A program made the position numbers and the translations under genes. This document shows, in pieces, positions 40,250-49,475 of a stretch of DNA of 64,000 bases (position 1 is the stretch's first letter; each line of letters opens with the position of its first letter). The stretch is from NCBI RefSeq assembly GCF_017696275.1, contig NZ_JAAORF010000003.1, positions 558,001 to 622,000 on the forward strand, written 5' to 3'. Below the pieces are notes generated by a model. That model had not been told where the DNA came from. It did no database searches and worked only from the letters and a program-made list of their open reading frames with translations. This DNA is from Prochlorococcus marinus XMU1405 (GTDB lineage Bacteria > Cyanobacteriota > Cyanobacteriia > PCC-6307 > Cyanobiaceae).

Positions 40250-41542
40250 TTAGGTTGATAAAGAAATTAGAGAATCTTTTGTAATTAATTTTGCCTCTAA
40301 TAATTCAGATAATAGTTGAATTAAAGCAATTTTGATATGAGCTATGTGAGAACCACCTTGAACATAAATGTTATAGGGATCTCTTAAAGGAGCATCAGCA
40401 GAAAATTCACTCGTACTACCTTCAATAAATGTACCTCCTGCCATTAATAATTTTGAATCATATCCGTCCATTGATGATGGAACAACATTCAGAAAAGAAT
40501 CTACTGGTGAAGAATTTTGAAAAGATTGACAAACTTTTTGTACCAAATCAGGATTATTCAATCTTACTGACTGAATAAGATCAGATCTATAACTTGCTGG
40601 CTCTGGTAAAACCTTAAATCCCAAATTTTTAAAGACTGCTGCAATCATATCAGCACCTTTTAGTGATTCGTGAACAATTTGTGGTGCTAAAAACAAACCC
40701 TGCAAAATTAATCTTCCTAGTCCAAAATTTATTCCTGCAGAAGAGCCAATGCCTGGTGAAGTTAATCTAGAACATGCCATTTCAACCAGCTCTGCATCTC
40801 CTGCAACGTACCCACCAGTAGGAACGATTGTTCCCCCCAAATTTTTAATCAATGATCCAGCAATTATATTTGCACCTTTAGAAATTGGTTCACTATCTTC
40901 AACAAGCTCCCCATAACAATTATCAACAAAACATATACAATTAGGATCAAGAGAATGAATAAGACTACAAATTTTCTCTATCTGATGATTCGTAAGAGAT
41001 TTTCTCCAGCTATATCCACAACTTTTTTGTATGAATACTAATTTGCATGAATTTTCTTCAAAAGAATGAACAATTTTTTCTTCAAAAGAATCAAAATTCT
41101 CGCAGATATTTATTTGCTTGTATTCAATGTCAAAATCTTTAAGTGAGCCTTTTCCTCCTCCCCTTATTCCTATGACTTCTTCTAAAGTGTCATATGGTTG
41201 TCCTGTAAGAGATAACATTACATCTCCAGGTCGAAGAATTCCAAATAAGACAGAACTTATTGCATGCGTTCCACTTACAAATTGCATCCTCACAGCAGCC
41301 TTTTCAGCAAGAAACAATCTTGCAAATACCGCATCAATTTTTTCTCTAGATATATCATCATGACCACTACCAGAAGATTGATTGAAATGACTAGTAGAAA
41401 CTTTTTCTTCCTTAAAAATTGTCAAAATATTTTCTAATTTCTGGAAAACCTGATTGGACCTTTCTTGGAAAACTTTACTTAAACTCTCTTCAACAGAAAG
41501 AATAGCTTTTTCAGCCAATTTTAAGTTATTGTCAAGAGTCAT
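40250..41542 (-). CDS. Methionine gamma-lyase-family PLP protein (annotated elsewhere as aluminium resistance protein)
   Basis: A 430-residue fold-type I PLP enzyme of the family named after aluminium resistance protein, related to gamma-lyases. Visible: SSGSGHDDISREKIDAVFARLF near 56, RMQFVSGTHAISSVLFGIL, CFVDNCYGELVE near 205 and the PLP lysine in AGSLIKNLGGTIVPTGGYVAG near 225-245, then PGIGSSAG and FIEGSTSEFSADAPLR. The physiological substrate is unsettled for the family. It is tightly coupled to gcvH (2-base gap), which hints at an amino-acid role but proves nothing. Confidence 0.85.
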   Translation of the reverse strand: MTLDNNLKLAEKAILSVEESLSKVFQERSNQVFQKLENILTIFKEEKVSTSHFNQSSGSGHDDISREKIDAVFARLFLAEKAAVRMQFVSGTHAISSVLFGILRPGDVMLSLTGQPYDTLEEVIGIRGGGKGSLKDFDIEYKQINICENFDSFEEKIVHSFEENSCKLVFIQKSCGYSWRKSLTNHQIEKICSLIHSLDPNCICFVDNCYGELVEDSEPISKGANIIAGSLIKNLGGTIVPTGGYVAGDAELVEMACSRLTSPGIGSSAGINFGLGRLILQGLFLAPQIVHESLKGADMIAAVFKNLGFKVLPEPASYRSDLIQSVRLNNPDLVQKVCQSFQNSSPVDSFLNVVPSSMDGYDSKLLMAGGTFIEGSTSEFSADAPLRDPYNIYVQGGSHIAHIKIALIQLLSELLEAKLITKDSLISLST

Positions 41543-41560
41543 TTATTATGAAAATTCATC

Positions 41561-42259
41561 TTATTTTTCAGAAGCTAAATTTCTTAATTCTGCGAGGAAA
41601 GCATTAGGTCCCCTACCCTGAAAATAAGAAAGTGTTTTTGAAGCCTCATATAAATCAAGAAGTTCTCCATCTAATTCTTCTGCCGTATAATCTCTAATTC
41701 CTGCAATTACCTCAGCAAAACGTTCTCTACGGGCAGATTTATTGACAGCATAGGCTTCCATTACCTGCATTTTACATGATCTCCAAGCCTTATTCTGACA
41801 AAAATGCACTGAAAGAGCATCACTTAAAGCAGAAGCTTCTTCATCTTCTATGTACCAGTCAAAAGATGAAGGTAGAGGTTTTAATCCTGAAAATATCTCG
41901 AATAACTCCCCGGCCGACAATGGATTACCAGAATCATTTTTTAGGGGTAATGCAGACTCTTCCAAAGATTTCCATAACTCTGGGTAATCACTTTCAAAAC
42001 GATCCCTGATTTTTTCAATACCTTGATCAAGAATCGTATTAACTTGAGCTAAAGCAAGAAAAACTTCAGGACCTGGCGAAGATAACTTACCATTCCTAAG
42101 ATTAGAAATTTGCGAATTATGAACTTTACCTAAATCAAGAACTTCAGAAAGTAATGGCAATACTCTGTGAGACCATCCATTTCTTTCATGCCAGAGGTGT
42201 ATCAAATGAGCCATAGCCCTTCGACCTCTAGATAATTTATCGCGATATCCGAGACTCAC
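41561..42259 (-). CDS. Unknown protein with a helix-turn-helix-like N-terminal part
   Basis: A 232-residue protein I cannot name. Residues 38-75 (EVLDLGKVHNSQISNLRNGKLSSPGPEVFLALAQVN) read like an XRE-type helix-turn-helix: a turn after a short helix, then a polar recognition-like helix with Ser-Gln-Ile-Ser-Asn-Leu-Arg-Asn-Gly. The rest is helical and acidic (FESDYPELWKSLEESALP, WYIEDEEASALSDAL, YTAEELDGELLDLYEA). There is no membrane segment. It precedes the PLP-lyase/gcvH/gcvP group by 18 bases and is divergent from desC by 75 bases, so it could regulate either side. DNA binding is an inference. Confidence 0.6.
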   Translation of the reverse strand: MSLGYRDKLSRGRRAMAHLIHLWHERNGWSHRVLPLLSEVLDLGKVHNSQISNLRNGKLSSPGPEVFLALAQVNTILDQGIEKIRDRFESDYPELWKSLEESALPLKNDSGNPLSAGELFEIFSGLKPLPSSFDWYIEDEEASALSDALSVHFCQNKAWRSCKMQVMEAYAVNKSARRERFAEVIAGIRDYTAEELDGELLDLYEASKTLSYFQGRGPNAFLAELRNLASEK

Positions 42260-42334
42260 AGATAATTAAACTTATCAATAGTATAGTATGATAATATTAC
42301 ATATCGGTAATTTTGAAAATAGTATTTCAATATC

Positions 42335-43273
42335 ATGAATTCAGTAATTTTCCAAGAAACAGCAAAATTAAAAAAACCTGTTCCAGCTGAAAAAGTTATA
42401 GAACTCTCAGAAAAATTACTGGAACCTTCCAGTCATTCAAAAAGATATCCTCCAAGACTACATAAAACGTGGGGAACAATAGTTTTTATGGTTGCAATTC
42501 ATATTCTTTCTCTTGTAGCTTTACAACCAAAATTTTGGAGTCTCCCTGCAGTCACTTCATTATTATTTTTTTACTGGGTAACTGCTTGTTTAGGAGTCAC
42601 CCTTGGATATCACAGATTGCTATCACACAGATCGTTCATTGTGCCAAAATGGTTAGAAAGATTTTTTGCTACCTGTGGAGCCATAAGTTGCCAGCATGGC
42701 CCAATAGATTGGGTAGGTTTACATAGGCATCACCACTCTTTTTCAGATACCGAAGTAGATCATCACAATAGTAAAAAGGGGTTTTGGTGGAGTCATATGG
42801 GTTGGATGTTTAAAGACGTAGAAGCACTAAAAGCTGTTCCAAAACTAAGTGCAGATTTAATCAAGGATCCATACTATAGATTTCTAAATAAATATTTTTT
42901 ATTCTTACAAATTCCTATTGGACTTTCATTGTACGCAATAGGTCAAAAATTAGGAGTTGGAGGATGGGCTCTAGTCCTTTGGGGAATTCCATTGAGGCTT
43001 GTGGTTGTTTATCACGTGACTTGGCTAGTCAACTCCGCAACGCATTGTTGGGGTAAAGCACCATTTGAAAGTGGTGATTCATCTAAAAACAATGCATGGG
43101 TTGCTGCATTAACTTTTGGAGAAGGTTGGCATAATAATCATCATGCATTTCCTAATTCGGCAAAACAAGGATTATTTAAAGGTCAGATAGACATAACATG
43201 GGAACATATTAAGATTCTTGCAAAATTTGGTTTTGCAAAAAAAGTAAAGTTACCCTCTAGGTCTTATTATTAA
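42335..43273 (+). CDS. desC: Acyl-lipid delta-9 fatty acid desaturase
   Basis: Membrane di-iron desaturase that puts the first double bond into acyl chains of glycerolipids. The 312 residues contain the three histidine boxes HRLLSHRSF near 96, HRHHHSFSD near 132 and [11 protein letters not shown] near 266, with membrane segments such as [16 protein letters not shown] and [19 protein letters not shown]. The delta-9 class fits the box spacing and absence of further domains. It is divergent from the HTH-like gene and leads a run with rplI, dnaB and mnmG. Confidence 0.92.
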   Translation: MNSVIFQETAKLKKPVPAEKVIELSEKLLEPSSHSKRYPPRLHKTWGTIVFMVAIHILSLVALQPKFWSLPAVTSLLFFYWVTACLGVTLGYHRLLSHRSFIVPKWLERFFATCGAISCQHGPIDWVGLHRHHHSFSDTEVDHHNSKKGFWWSHMGWMFKDVEALKAVPKLSADLIKDPYYRFLNKYFLFLQIPIGLSLYAIGQKLGVGGWALVLWGIPLRLVVVYHVTWLVNSATHCWGKAPFESGDSSKNNAWVAALTFGEGWHNNHHAFPNSAKQGLFKGQIDITWEHIKILAKFGFAKKVKLPSRSYY

Positions 43274-43293
43274 CTATATTGTTCAATATTTTC

Positions 43294-43749
43294 ATGTCTA
43301 AAAGAGTACAAGTCGCATTAACTGAATCAATCGCATCACTAGGTAAAGAAGGAGATCTAGTTGATGTAGCACCAGGATACGCAAGAAATTTTCTGTTACC
43401 TTATGGGAAGGCAATGAATGTAACACCAGCAGTCCTTAAACAAATTGAGAGGAAGAAAGAAAAAGAAAAAATCGCTGCTGATAAATTAAAGCAAGAAGCT
43501 TTAGATTTCCAAACTGCATTATCTACAATAGGTAGGTTCACTATCAAAAAACAGGTTGGAGAAGATGGTGTCCTTTTTGGAACGGTTACGAATGGTGATG
43601 TTGCCGAAGCGATAGAAGCGGCTACTAAAAAAGAAATTGATAGAAGAAACATTACTGTTCCTGATATCCATAATTTAGGTTCCTTTACTGCAAAAATAAA
43701 ATTACATCCAGAAGTAAATGCAGAAGTAAATATTGAAGTAACAAGTTAA
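43294..43749 (+). CDS. rplI: 50S ribosomal protein L9
   Basis: Ribosomal protein with an N-terminal 23S-binding domain, a long central helix and a C-terminal domain. The 151 residues begin [40 protein letters not shown], show the charged connecting helix ([21 protein letters not shown]) and end [10 protein letters not shown]. An in-frame TTG fifteen bases upstream (43279) would add five residues, MFNIF; I reject it because ATG at 43294 gives the family's normal N-terminus. It lies between desC and dnaB. Confidence 0.95.
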   Translation: MSKRVQVALTESIASLGKEGDLVDVAPGYARNFLLPYGKAMNVTPAVLKQIERKKEKEKIAADKLKQEALDFQTALSTIGRFTIKKQVGEDGVLFGTVTNGDVAEAIEAATKKEIDRRNITVPDIHNLGSFTAKIKLHPEVNAEVNIEVTS

Positions 43750-43807
43750 TCAATTTGTTGCATTATTTTGAAAAGTAGCCAGAGTATATATCTAAGCAAT
43801 TAAAGAT

Positions 43808-45190
43808 ATGGTTTCCGTACCTTTTCCAAATAATGGGCAAAATAAAAATTTTAAAAAGGATTTTAATAGTGAAAATGCTGGATTAGTTCCTCCTCAAAAC
43901 GTTCAAGCAGAGGAAGCAGTTCTTGGTGGAATACTTCTTGATCCAGACGCGATCGGAAGAATTGCAGACTTAATTAAACCTGAAGCTTTTTATATAAATG
44001 CCCATCAAGAGATTTATAGAACAGCATTAATGTTGCATACCCAGGGAAAACCAACTGATTTAACATCAATGAGTGCTTGGTTAGCAGATAATGGATCATT
44101 AGAAAAAATTGGAGGAAACAGCAAACTGGTAGAACTCGTTGAAAATGTTTCCTCTACAGCTTCCATAGAACAAGTTGCTAATTTAATTAACGACAAATTC
44201 ATGAGAAGGCAACTTATTAGATCTGGAAATGAAGTGGTTCAACTAGGTTTTGATCAAACTCAAGATACTAATGAAGTTCTAGATAAAGCAGAGCAAAAAA
44301 TATTTGAAATCAGTCAAGAAAAACCTTCAAAAGGTCTGACTCAAGCAGCTGAAATCCTTACAAGTACTTTCAATGAAATAGAGTCAAGATCATTAGGTAC
44401 TTCAGTAGCTGGAATTCCTGTAAATTTCTACGATCTTGATGCGATGACTCAAGGTTTTCAAAGAAGTGATTTAATAATTGTTGCTGGAAGACCTTCAATG
44501 GGGAAAACTTCAATGGTTCTTAATCTAGCTAAAAATGTTGCACAATCTCAAGATTTACCTGTGTGTGTATTTAGCCTTGAAATGAGTAAAGAACAGTTGA
44601 CATATAGACTGCTCTCTATGGAAGTGGGAATCGAAAGTGGCAGGCTAAGAACAGGAAGATTACAGCAAGATGAATGGCCATTACTCGGAGAAGGTATCAA
44701 TTCATTAGGTCAATTACCAATATTTATAGATGATAAGCCTAACTTAAGTGTTCTAGAGATGAGATCTCTGTGCAGAAGATTAATAGCTGAACAAAAAAAA
44801 GAACTTGGATTAATTGTGATTGATTATCTGCAGTTAATGGAAGGATCAACCCCTGATAATAGAGTGCAAGAACTTTCACGAATAACAAGAGGTCTTAAAA
44901 GCATGGCCAGAGAATTAAAAGTACCAGTAGTAGCTTTATCTCAGCTAAGTAGAGGGGTTGAGTCTAGAACAAATAAAAGACCAATGTTAAGCGATCTAAG
45001 AGAATCAGGATCTATTGAACAAGACGCAGATTTAGTATTAATGATTTACAGAGATGAATACTATAATCCGGAGACTGAAGATAGAGGAATTACAGAAATC
45101 ATTGTCACTAAACATAGAAATGGACCCGTAGGAACTGTTAAATTATTATTTGAACCTCAATTTACGAGATTTAGGAATTTAGCTAACTAA
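43808..45190 (+). CDS. dnaB: Replicative DNA helicase
   Basis: Hexameric helicase at the replication fork. The 460 residues have the N-terminal domain (PPQNVQAEEAVLGGILLDPDAI near 33), then the RecA-like motor: Walker A GRPSMGKTSMVLNLA near 228, VFSLEMSKEQL, LIVIDYLQLM near 337, ALSQLSRGVESR and DLRESGSIEQDADLVLMIYRDEYY. The frame is continuous and of normal length, so no intein interrupts it, unlike the copies in several other cyanobacteria. It is 12 bases before mnmG. Confidence 0.97.
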   Translation: MVSVPFPNNGQNKNFKKDFNSENAGLVPPQNVQAEEAVLGGILLDPDAIGRIADLIKPEAFYINAHQEIYRTALMLHTQGKPTDLTSMSAWLADNGSLEKIGGNSKLVELVENVSSTASIEQVANLINDKFMRRQLIRSGNEVVQLGFDQTQDTNEVLDKAEQKIFEISQEKPSKGLTQAAEILTSTFNEIESRSLGTSVAGIPVNFYDLDAMTQGFQRSDLIIVAGRPSMGKTSMVLNLAKNVAQSQDLPVCVFSLEMSKEQLTYRLLSMEVGIESGRLRTGRLQQDEWPLLGEGINSLGQLPIFIDDKPNLSVLEMRSLCRRLIAEQKKELGLIVIDYLQLMEGSTPDNRVQELSRITRGLKSMARELKVPVVALSQLSRGVESRTNKRPMLSDLRESGSIEQDADLVLMIYRDEYYNPETEDRGITEIIVTKHRNGPVGTVKLLFEPQFTRFRNLAN

Positions 45191-45202
45191 ATCGATCCTA
45201 AA

Positions 45203-47170
45203 ATGCAAGATCATCAATCAACAAATGAATCTTTTGACATCATCGTTATTGGAGGAGGACATGCAGGATGCGAAGCCGCTATAACAACAGCAAAATTAGG
45301 TTTTTCTACTGCCTTATTTACAATTAATCTAGATAGAATTGCCTGGCAACCCTGTAACCCTGCGGTTGGAGGCCCAGCAAAAAGTCAGTTGGTTCATGAA
45401 GTTGATGCATTAGGTGGAATTATTGGTAAATTAGCCGATGAGACAGCTATTCAAAAAAGAATATTAAATGCAAGTAGAGGCCCAGCTGTATGGGCGTTAA
45501 GAGCTCAGACAGATAAAAGAGAATACTCAAAAAGAATGATTGAAATACTACAAAATACAGATAATTTATCTTTAAAAGAAGCAATGATTACTGAACTGGA
45601 TATTGCAAAAACTGAACAAATTGGATTGAACTCAAAAAAAATCATAAAAAAAAGAATACAGGGTGTAAAAACATTCTTTGGTAGTTACTATTCAGCGAAA
45701 TCAGTTATCATCACAGCTGGTACGTTCTTAGAAGGCAAAATATGGATAGGGAATAAATCTATGTCAGCAGGTAGGTCGGGCGAACAAGCAGCACAAGGTC
45801 TCACTCAAAACTTGCACGAAATTGGTATTAAAACAGAACGTTTAAAAACAGGAACTCCAGCAAGAGTTGACAAAAAAAGTATCATTTTTGATGAATTAGA
45901 TATTCAACCTAGTACTGCAGCTGATAAATATTTTTCGTTTGACCCAGATATAAAAAATAATATGCCCCAAGTTAGTTGTCATATCACTAGAACTACTTCT
46001 AAAACACATCAACTCATTAGAGATAATTTACATTTAACTCCCATTTACGGCGGTTTTATTGATAGTAAAGGTCCAAGATATTGTCCCTCTATTGAAGATA
46101 AAATCGTTAAATTTGCCGATAAAGAATCACATCAAATTTTCTTAGAACCAGAAGGAATTAATACCCCTGAAATATATGTACAAGGATTTTCAACAGGTTT
46201 ACCCGAAAATATTCAATTAGAACTTTTAAGAACCTTACCTGGATTAAGTGAATGTAAAATGTTGCGACCAGCATATGCTGTGGAGTACGACTATATTCCT
46301 GCAACACAGCTCCAAACATCTCTCGAAACGAAAGAAATTGAATATTTATTTAGCGCAGGACAAATTAATGGGACTACTGGTTATGAAGAAGCAGCAGCAC
46401 AAGGGTTAGTTGCAGGAGTCAATGCGACAAGAAAATTAAACAAAAAAGACCCAATAATCTTCACTAGAGAAAGCAGTTATATTGGAACAATGATCAATGA
46501 TTTAATTACCAAAGATCTCAAAGAACCATATAGAGTTCTCACTAGTAGGAGTGAATATAGGTTAACTCTTAGAGGAGATAATGCGGATAGGAGATTAACG
46601 CCATTAGGTTATCAAATAGGACTAATTAATGAGAAAAGATGGTCGGTCTATCAAGAAAAAATGAAATTCCTCGAGGAAGAGAAATTAAGATTAAATAATA
46701 CTCGTTTAAAAAATACCGATGAAATATCAAAAAAAATAGAATTAGAAACGGGATCAAAAATCAAAGGCTCAACAACTTTGAAAGAACTCTTAAAAAGACC
46801 AAATTTTCATTATTCAGATCTAATTAAATATAATTTGAATAAAAAAAATCTAGGTCCTTCAATACAAGAAGGTGTTGAAATAGATATTAAATACGAGGGT
46901 TACCTTAAAAGACAAAAAAACAACATAGAACAAATAAATCGTCAAAGATGTAAATCTCTGCCTCAAGAAATAAATTATGAAAAGATAGAGACATTATCTT
47001 TAGAAGCTAGAGAAAATTTGAATAAGATAAAGCCAAAAAATTTTGGTGATGCCTCAAAAATTCCTGGAGTAAGCAAAGCTGATTTAACTGCATTACTTGT
47101 TTGGCTAAAAATAAGAGAAATTAAAAAAGAAAAGGCAAATATTTTTATCGAAAAAAAGTTATCATCTTAA
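45203..47170 (+). CDS. mnmG: tRNA uridine 5-carboxymethylaminomethyl modification enzyme MnmG
   Basis: FAD- and folate-dependent enzyme that, with the GTPase MnmE, modifies U34 of tRNAs reading split NNA/NNG boxes. The 655 residues contain [21 protein letters not shown] near 12-32, [22 protein letters not shown] near 52, [41 protein letters not shown] near 378-396, and the C-terminal helical part with [17 protein letters not shown]. It follows dnaB by 12 bases. Confidence 0.97.
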   Translation: MQDHQSTNESFDIIVIGGGHAGCEAAITTAKLGFSTALFTINLDRIAWQPCNPAVGGPAKSQLVHEVDALGGIIGKLADETAIQKRILNASRGPAVWALRAQTDKREYSKRMIEILQNTDNLSLKEAMITELDIAKTEQIGLNSKKIIKKRIQGVKTFFGSYYSAKSVIITAGTFLEGKIWIGNKSMSAGRSGEQAAQGLTQNLHEIGIKTERLKTGTPARVDKKSIIFDELDIQPSTAADKYFSFDPDIKNNMPQVSCHITRTTSKTHQLIRDNLHLTPIYGGFIDSKGPRYCPSIEDKIVKFADKESHQIFLEPEGINTPEIYVQGFSTGLPENIQLELLRTLPGLSECKMLRPAYAVEYDYIPATQLQTSLETKEIEYLFSAGQINGTTGYEEAAAQGLVAGVNATRKLNKKDPIIFTRESSYIGTMINDLITKDLKEPYRVLTSRSEYRLTLRGDNADRRLTPLGYQIGLINEKRWSVYQEKMKFLEEEKLRLNNTRLKNTDEISKKIELETGSKIKGSTTLKELLKRPNFHYSDLIKYNLNKKNLGPSIQEGVEIDIKYEGYLKRQKNNIEQINRQRCKSLPQEINYEKIETLSLEARENLNKIKPKNFGDASKIPGVSKADLTALLVWLKIREIKKEKANIFIEKKLSS

Positions 47171-47188
47171 AAGGATTCCTTCTGAGCA

Positions 47189-47794
47189 CTGAATAATAAA
47201 CTTTTTAAATCACCAAATATTTTATGGGAAGAAAAAGCCTCCTCTTTTTTAGTGAAAAATTCACTCCCAAAAATATCTGGTCCATGGAAATTAATGTTGC
47301 TTGGGGATGGAAGTCCAACTAGACATTTACAGCTTTTAACTAATCAAGAGACAAAAATTAAGTTAATTTCAATGCGAGTTGATCCTCTATTCATTGAAGA
47401 AGGTCCTAAAGAATTAAATCAATTAAATGGACCTTTAATTAGAAGACAAGTATGGATTAAAAACAATAATAAAAACCTAGCATGGGCTGAAAGTTGGTGG
47501 AATGAAGAACAAGTGAATGAAAATTTAAAAGCCAAAGAAGAACCAATTTGGAAGAATTTGACGCAAGACAGATCAGAATTGTTTAGAGAAGTTGACCGAA
47601 TTTCACTTGTTAATTCAAATTGGTTAGAGGATCAATTTTGTTTTAAAGGTCCATTCTGGTCAAGAAATTATAGATTTTTTCGAGACAAAAAGCCCTTAAC
47701 AGTTATTAGAGAAGTATTCAATCCACATTTAGAAAGTTTATTAGGCTATTCAGGAATTAAAGAATTTACGAAACTATACTCTTCTTCTTCTTGA
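47189..47794 (+). CDS. Chorismate pyruvate-lyase-family protein, probably with a non-canonical start
   Basis: Matches the plant/cyanobacterial-type chorismate lyase (DUF98), which frees 4-hydroxybenzoate from chorismate, in cyanobacteria for plastoquinone. Visible: PWKLMLLGDGSPTRHLQLLTNQ, RRQVWIKNNNKNLAWAESWWNE and GPFWSRNYRFF. The first conventional start is GTG at 47252 (180 residues). The frame is open further back to a TGA at 47183-47185, and the extra 21 codons read like protein (NNKLFKSPNILWEEKASSF). The only start-like codon there is CTG at 47189, preceded by AAGGA at 47171-47175. I therefore place the start at CTG (201 residues), tentatively. The 3' end overlaps the converging gene by 21 bases. 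Confidence 0.75.
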   Translation: MNNKLFKSPNILWEEKASSFLVKNSLPKISGPWKLMLLGDGSPTRHLQLLTNQETKIKLISMRVDPLFIEEGPKELNQLNGPLIRRQVWIKNNNKNLAWAESWWNEEQVNENLKAKEEPIWKNLTQDRSELFREVDRISLVNSNWLEDQFCFKGPFWSRNYRFFRDKKPLTVIREVFNPHLESLLGYSGIKEFTKLYSSSS

Positions 47795-48337
47795 TCTGGG
47801 AAGATTTCTTGATTTTGATTGAACTTGTTGGTTTGATTGAACTCTCGAAGTATTATTCTCTTTTTCTGAATCTCTTTGCCATCTTTCAACTTTGAAATCC
47901 ATCTCATCTGGCCAATCTTCGTCCTTACTCTCTCTCACATAAGGTAATTTTTTTTGCTCAGTTGTATCTATATTTTTTGGTTGCCTTAAAGATATTGCTT
48001 CTAAAGGTCTTTTTGAGTACTGTTTAGCTGATTCATAAGAATTTGATTCTCTAGAAAATGTCTTAATATCGCTGTTATCATCATAAAAATTCTCATCATT
48101 CCAATCATCATTATCTTCATCAAAAAATAAATCCACTTTTTCAGATACCCATCTTCCTACTTTTTTCACACTCTTACTTGTTATTCCTTGAAAATCTGAG
48201 TTCCTTCTTTTTCCTGGTCTAGCACCAGATACTCCATCAACAAATTGCCTTCCAGTTTCGAAAATTTTATCAACCTGTTTATCAACAATATTTTTATCAA
48301 AACTATTTCTAAGATTTCTAATTCTCTTTGAATCCAT
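47774..48337 (-). CDS. Unknown protein with acidic centre and basic tail
   Basis: A 187-residue protein I do not recognise. The N-terminus is basic and helical (RIRNLRNSFDKNIVDKQVDKIFETGRQFVDGV), a central patch is extremely acidic (FFDEDNDDWNDENFYDDNSD, residues 71-90), and the C-terminus is disordered-looking and ends in a run of arginines (RSRRRRV). WVSEKVDLFF and WPDEMDFKVERWQRD are the only compact motifs. No membrane segment. A nucleic-acid or RNA-protein role would suit the charge pattern but is a guess. Its last 21 bases overlap the chorismate lyase end on the other strand. Same strand as, and downstream of, the SprT-like gene. Confidence 0.6.
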   Translation of the reverse strand: MDSKRIRNLRNSFDKNIVDKQVDKIFETGRQFVDGVSGARPGKRRNSDFQGITSKSVKKVGRWVSEKVDLFFDEDNDDWNDENFYDDNSDIKTFSRESNSYESAKQYSKRPLEAISLRQPKNIDTTEQKKLPYVRESKDEDWPDEMDFKVERWQRDSEKENNTSRVQSNQQVQSKSRNLPRSRRRRV

Positions 48338-48420
48338 AAATTATTTTGCTTTTTAAAATATAAATTACATTAAAAAAATAAATAATTCCAAATATAGAAA
48401 CAAAAACACATCTTATATTT

Positions 48421-48948
48421 TTAATCAAACAAAATTAAACAGTTTTTATTCCATGATCCATTAAAGAAATTGACACAACATTTTTTACAAGCAATATTCT
48501 TTATCCTTTTCCTGTAGAAAAATTTCTCACCACAATTTTGACAAGTTCCTATGTACTTTAATTCTCTCCTTTCAATAGGAAATGAGTGCCTCACAGAAAT
48601 TTGAAAATTCTTCTCTTTCTCATTAATTTCATTCATCTTTTCTAAGAAATTTGGACCATGTATCTCATTTTTTTTTAATATCCTATCTACCCATGCATGA
48701 ATCATTTCATGACATAAAGTACTGTTTATTTCACTAGTAGATAATTTACTCAAAATAGGTTTCGATAAGATAATTTCAGAATCTATAAAACCATTAATGC
48801 GTTTTCTTTTATAAAAACCAGCAGTAGTTTTTAATCTATTATCACTCCATCTAACTTTTACTAAAGGGTGATTATTAACCGTTAAAGAATTTTCAAAATA
48901 TTGGCTATTAAATCTATGAAATAAGGGTAAAAGAGGAATTACAGGCAT
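48421..48948 (-). CDS. SprT-like zinc metallopeptidase family protein
   Basis: A 175-residue protein of the SprT/SPRTN-like family. The metalloprotease helix LCHEMIHAWVDR near residues 78-89 carries the HExxH motif, with a further histidine in NEIHGPNF. The C-terminal third is a zinc ribbon with two cysteine pairs (IGTCQNCGEKFFYRKRIKNIACKKCCVNFFNGSW). The N-terminal HRFNSQYFENSL and VKVRWSDN are typical of the family. Eukaryotic relatives cleave DNA-protein crosslinks; the bacterial role is unclear. It is divergent from the membrane-anchored unknown and the DNA ligase. Confidence 0.85.
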   Translation of the reverse strand: MPVIPLLPLFHRFNSQYFENSLTVNNHPLVKVRWSDNRLKTTAGFYKRKRINGFIDSEIILSKPILSKLSTSEINSTLCHEMIHAWVDRILKKNEIHGPNFLEKMNEINEKEKNFQISVRHSFPIERRELKYIGTCQNCGEKFFYRKRIKNIACKKCCVNFFNGSWNKNCLILFD

Positions 48949-49033
48949 TATGGATTAAAATTAGTATTATTTTGACAAAAAAAGCCATCAAAAACGATTT
49001 CTTTTCTTAAAGTAATAAAAAACTCAAATCAAC

Positions 49034-49453
49034 ATGGATGCAACACTAGTTAAAGATATCGGAATTAAAGCATTATTAGTTGGTGGAGCTGTACTAGTTT
49101 CTTTTTGGACTTTTAATGCAGTCAAATTAGTTATAAGCGCCAGAGGAATTAATCCATTAGTAAGAAAGTTTTTCGATCAAATAGCTGCTGGCAGAATTGA
49201 TGCAGCTTATGGTTTGACTACAAAAACTTATAAAACGCATGTAAAACGACAAGATTTTCTTAAATTTTTAGCTAGTTTAAACCTCAATAAATATAGAAAT
49301 TTAAAATCAGGAAGACCTAGAGTCCAAGAAGATCAAATCATAATAACTTTGAATCTAAAATCAGAAGACAAACAAGATGAACTCCCATTAGATTTTACTT
49401 TTGCAAAAACTGACAATGATTGGAAAATAGACAGAATAGCTAAAGTTAATTAA
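49034..49453 (+). CDS. Membrane-anchored unknown protein (DUF4864/NTF2-like appearance)
   Basis: A 139-residue protein with one N-terminal membrane segment (ALLVGGAVLVSFWTFNAVKLVI, residues 13-34). The rest looks like a small NTF2-like domain: VRKFFDQIAAGRIDAAYGLTTKTYKTHVKRQDFLKFLASLNL, ending with two strands (QIIITLNLKSEDKQ, LPLDFTFAKTDNDWKIDRIAKV). The 'Asp-Trp-Lys-Ile-Asp' ending is common in DUF4864 and DUF4878-type proteins. Function unknown. It lies 22 bases before the DNA ligase on the same strand. Confidence 0.65.
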   Translation: MDATLVKDIGIKALLVGGAVLVSFWTFNAVKLVISARGINPLVRKFFDQIAAGRIDAAYGLTTKTYKTHVKRQDFLKFLASLNLNKYRNLKSGRPRVQEDQIIITLNLKSEDKQDELPLDFTFAKTDNDWKIDRIAKVN

Positions 49454-49464
49454 TAATTTCTTGT

Positions 49465-49468
49465 GAGG
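49465..49468 (+). promoter_or_regulatory. Ribosome binding site (GAGG) supporting the TTG start of the DNA ligase
   Basis: GAGG ends seven bases before the TTG at 49476, an ideal spacing. It argues that TTG, not a later codon, is used. Confidence 0.55.
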
Positions 49469-49475
49469 CAAAAAA

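Noticed and set aside
43279-43293. TTG start for rplI adding MFNIF
   Set aside because: The ATG at 43294 gives the normal L9 N-terminus and no ribosome site supports the TTG.
43808-45190. Intein in dnaB, known in other cyanobacteria
   Set aside because: The frame has normal length and unbroken motifs.
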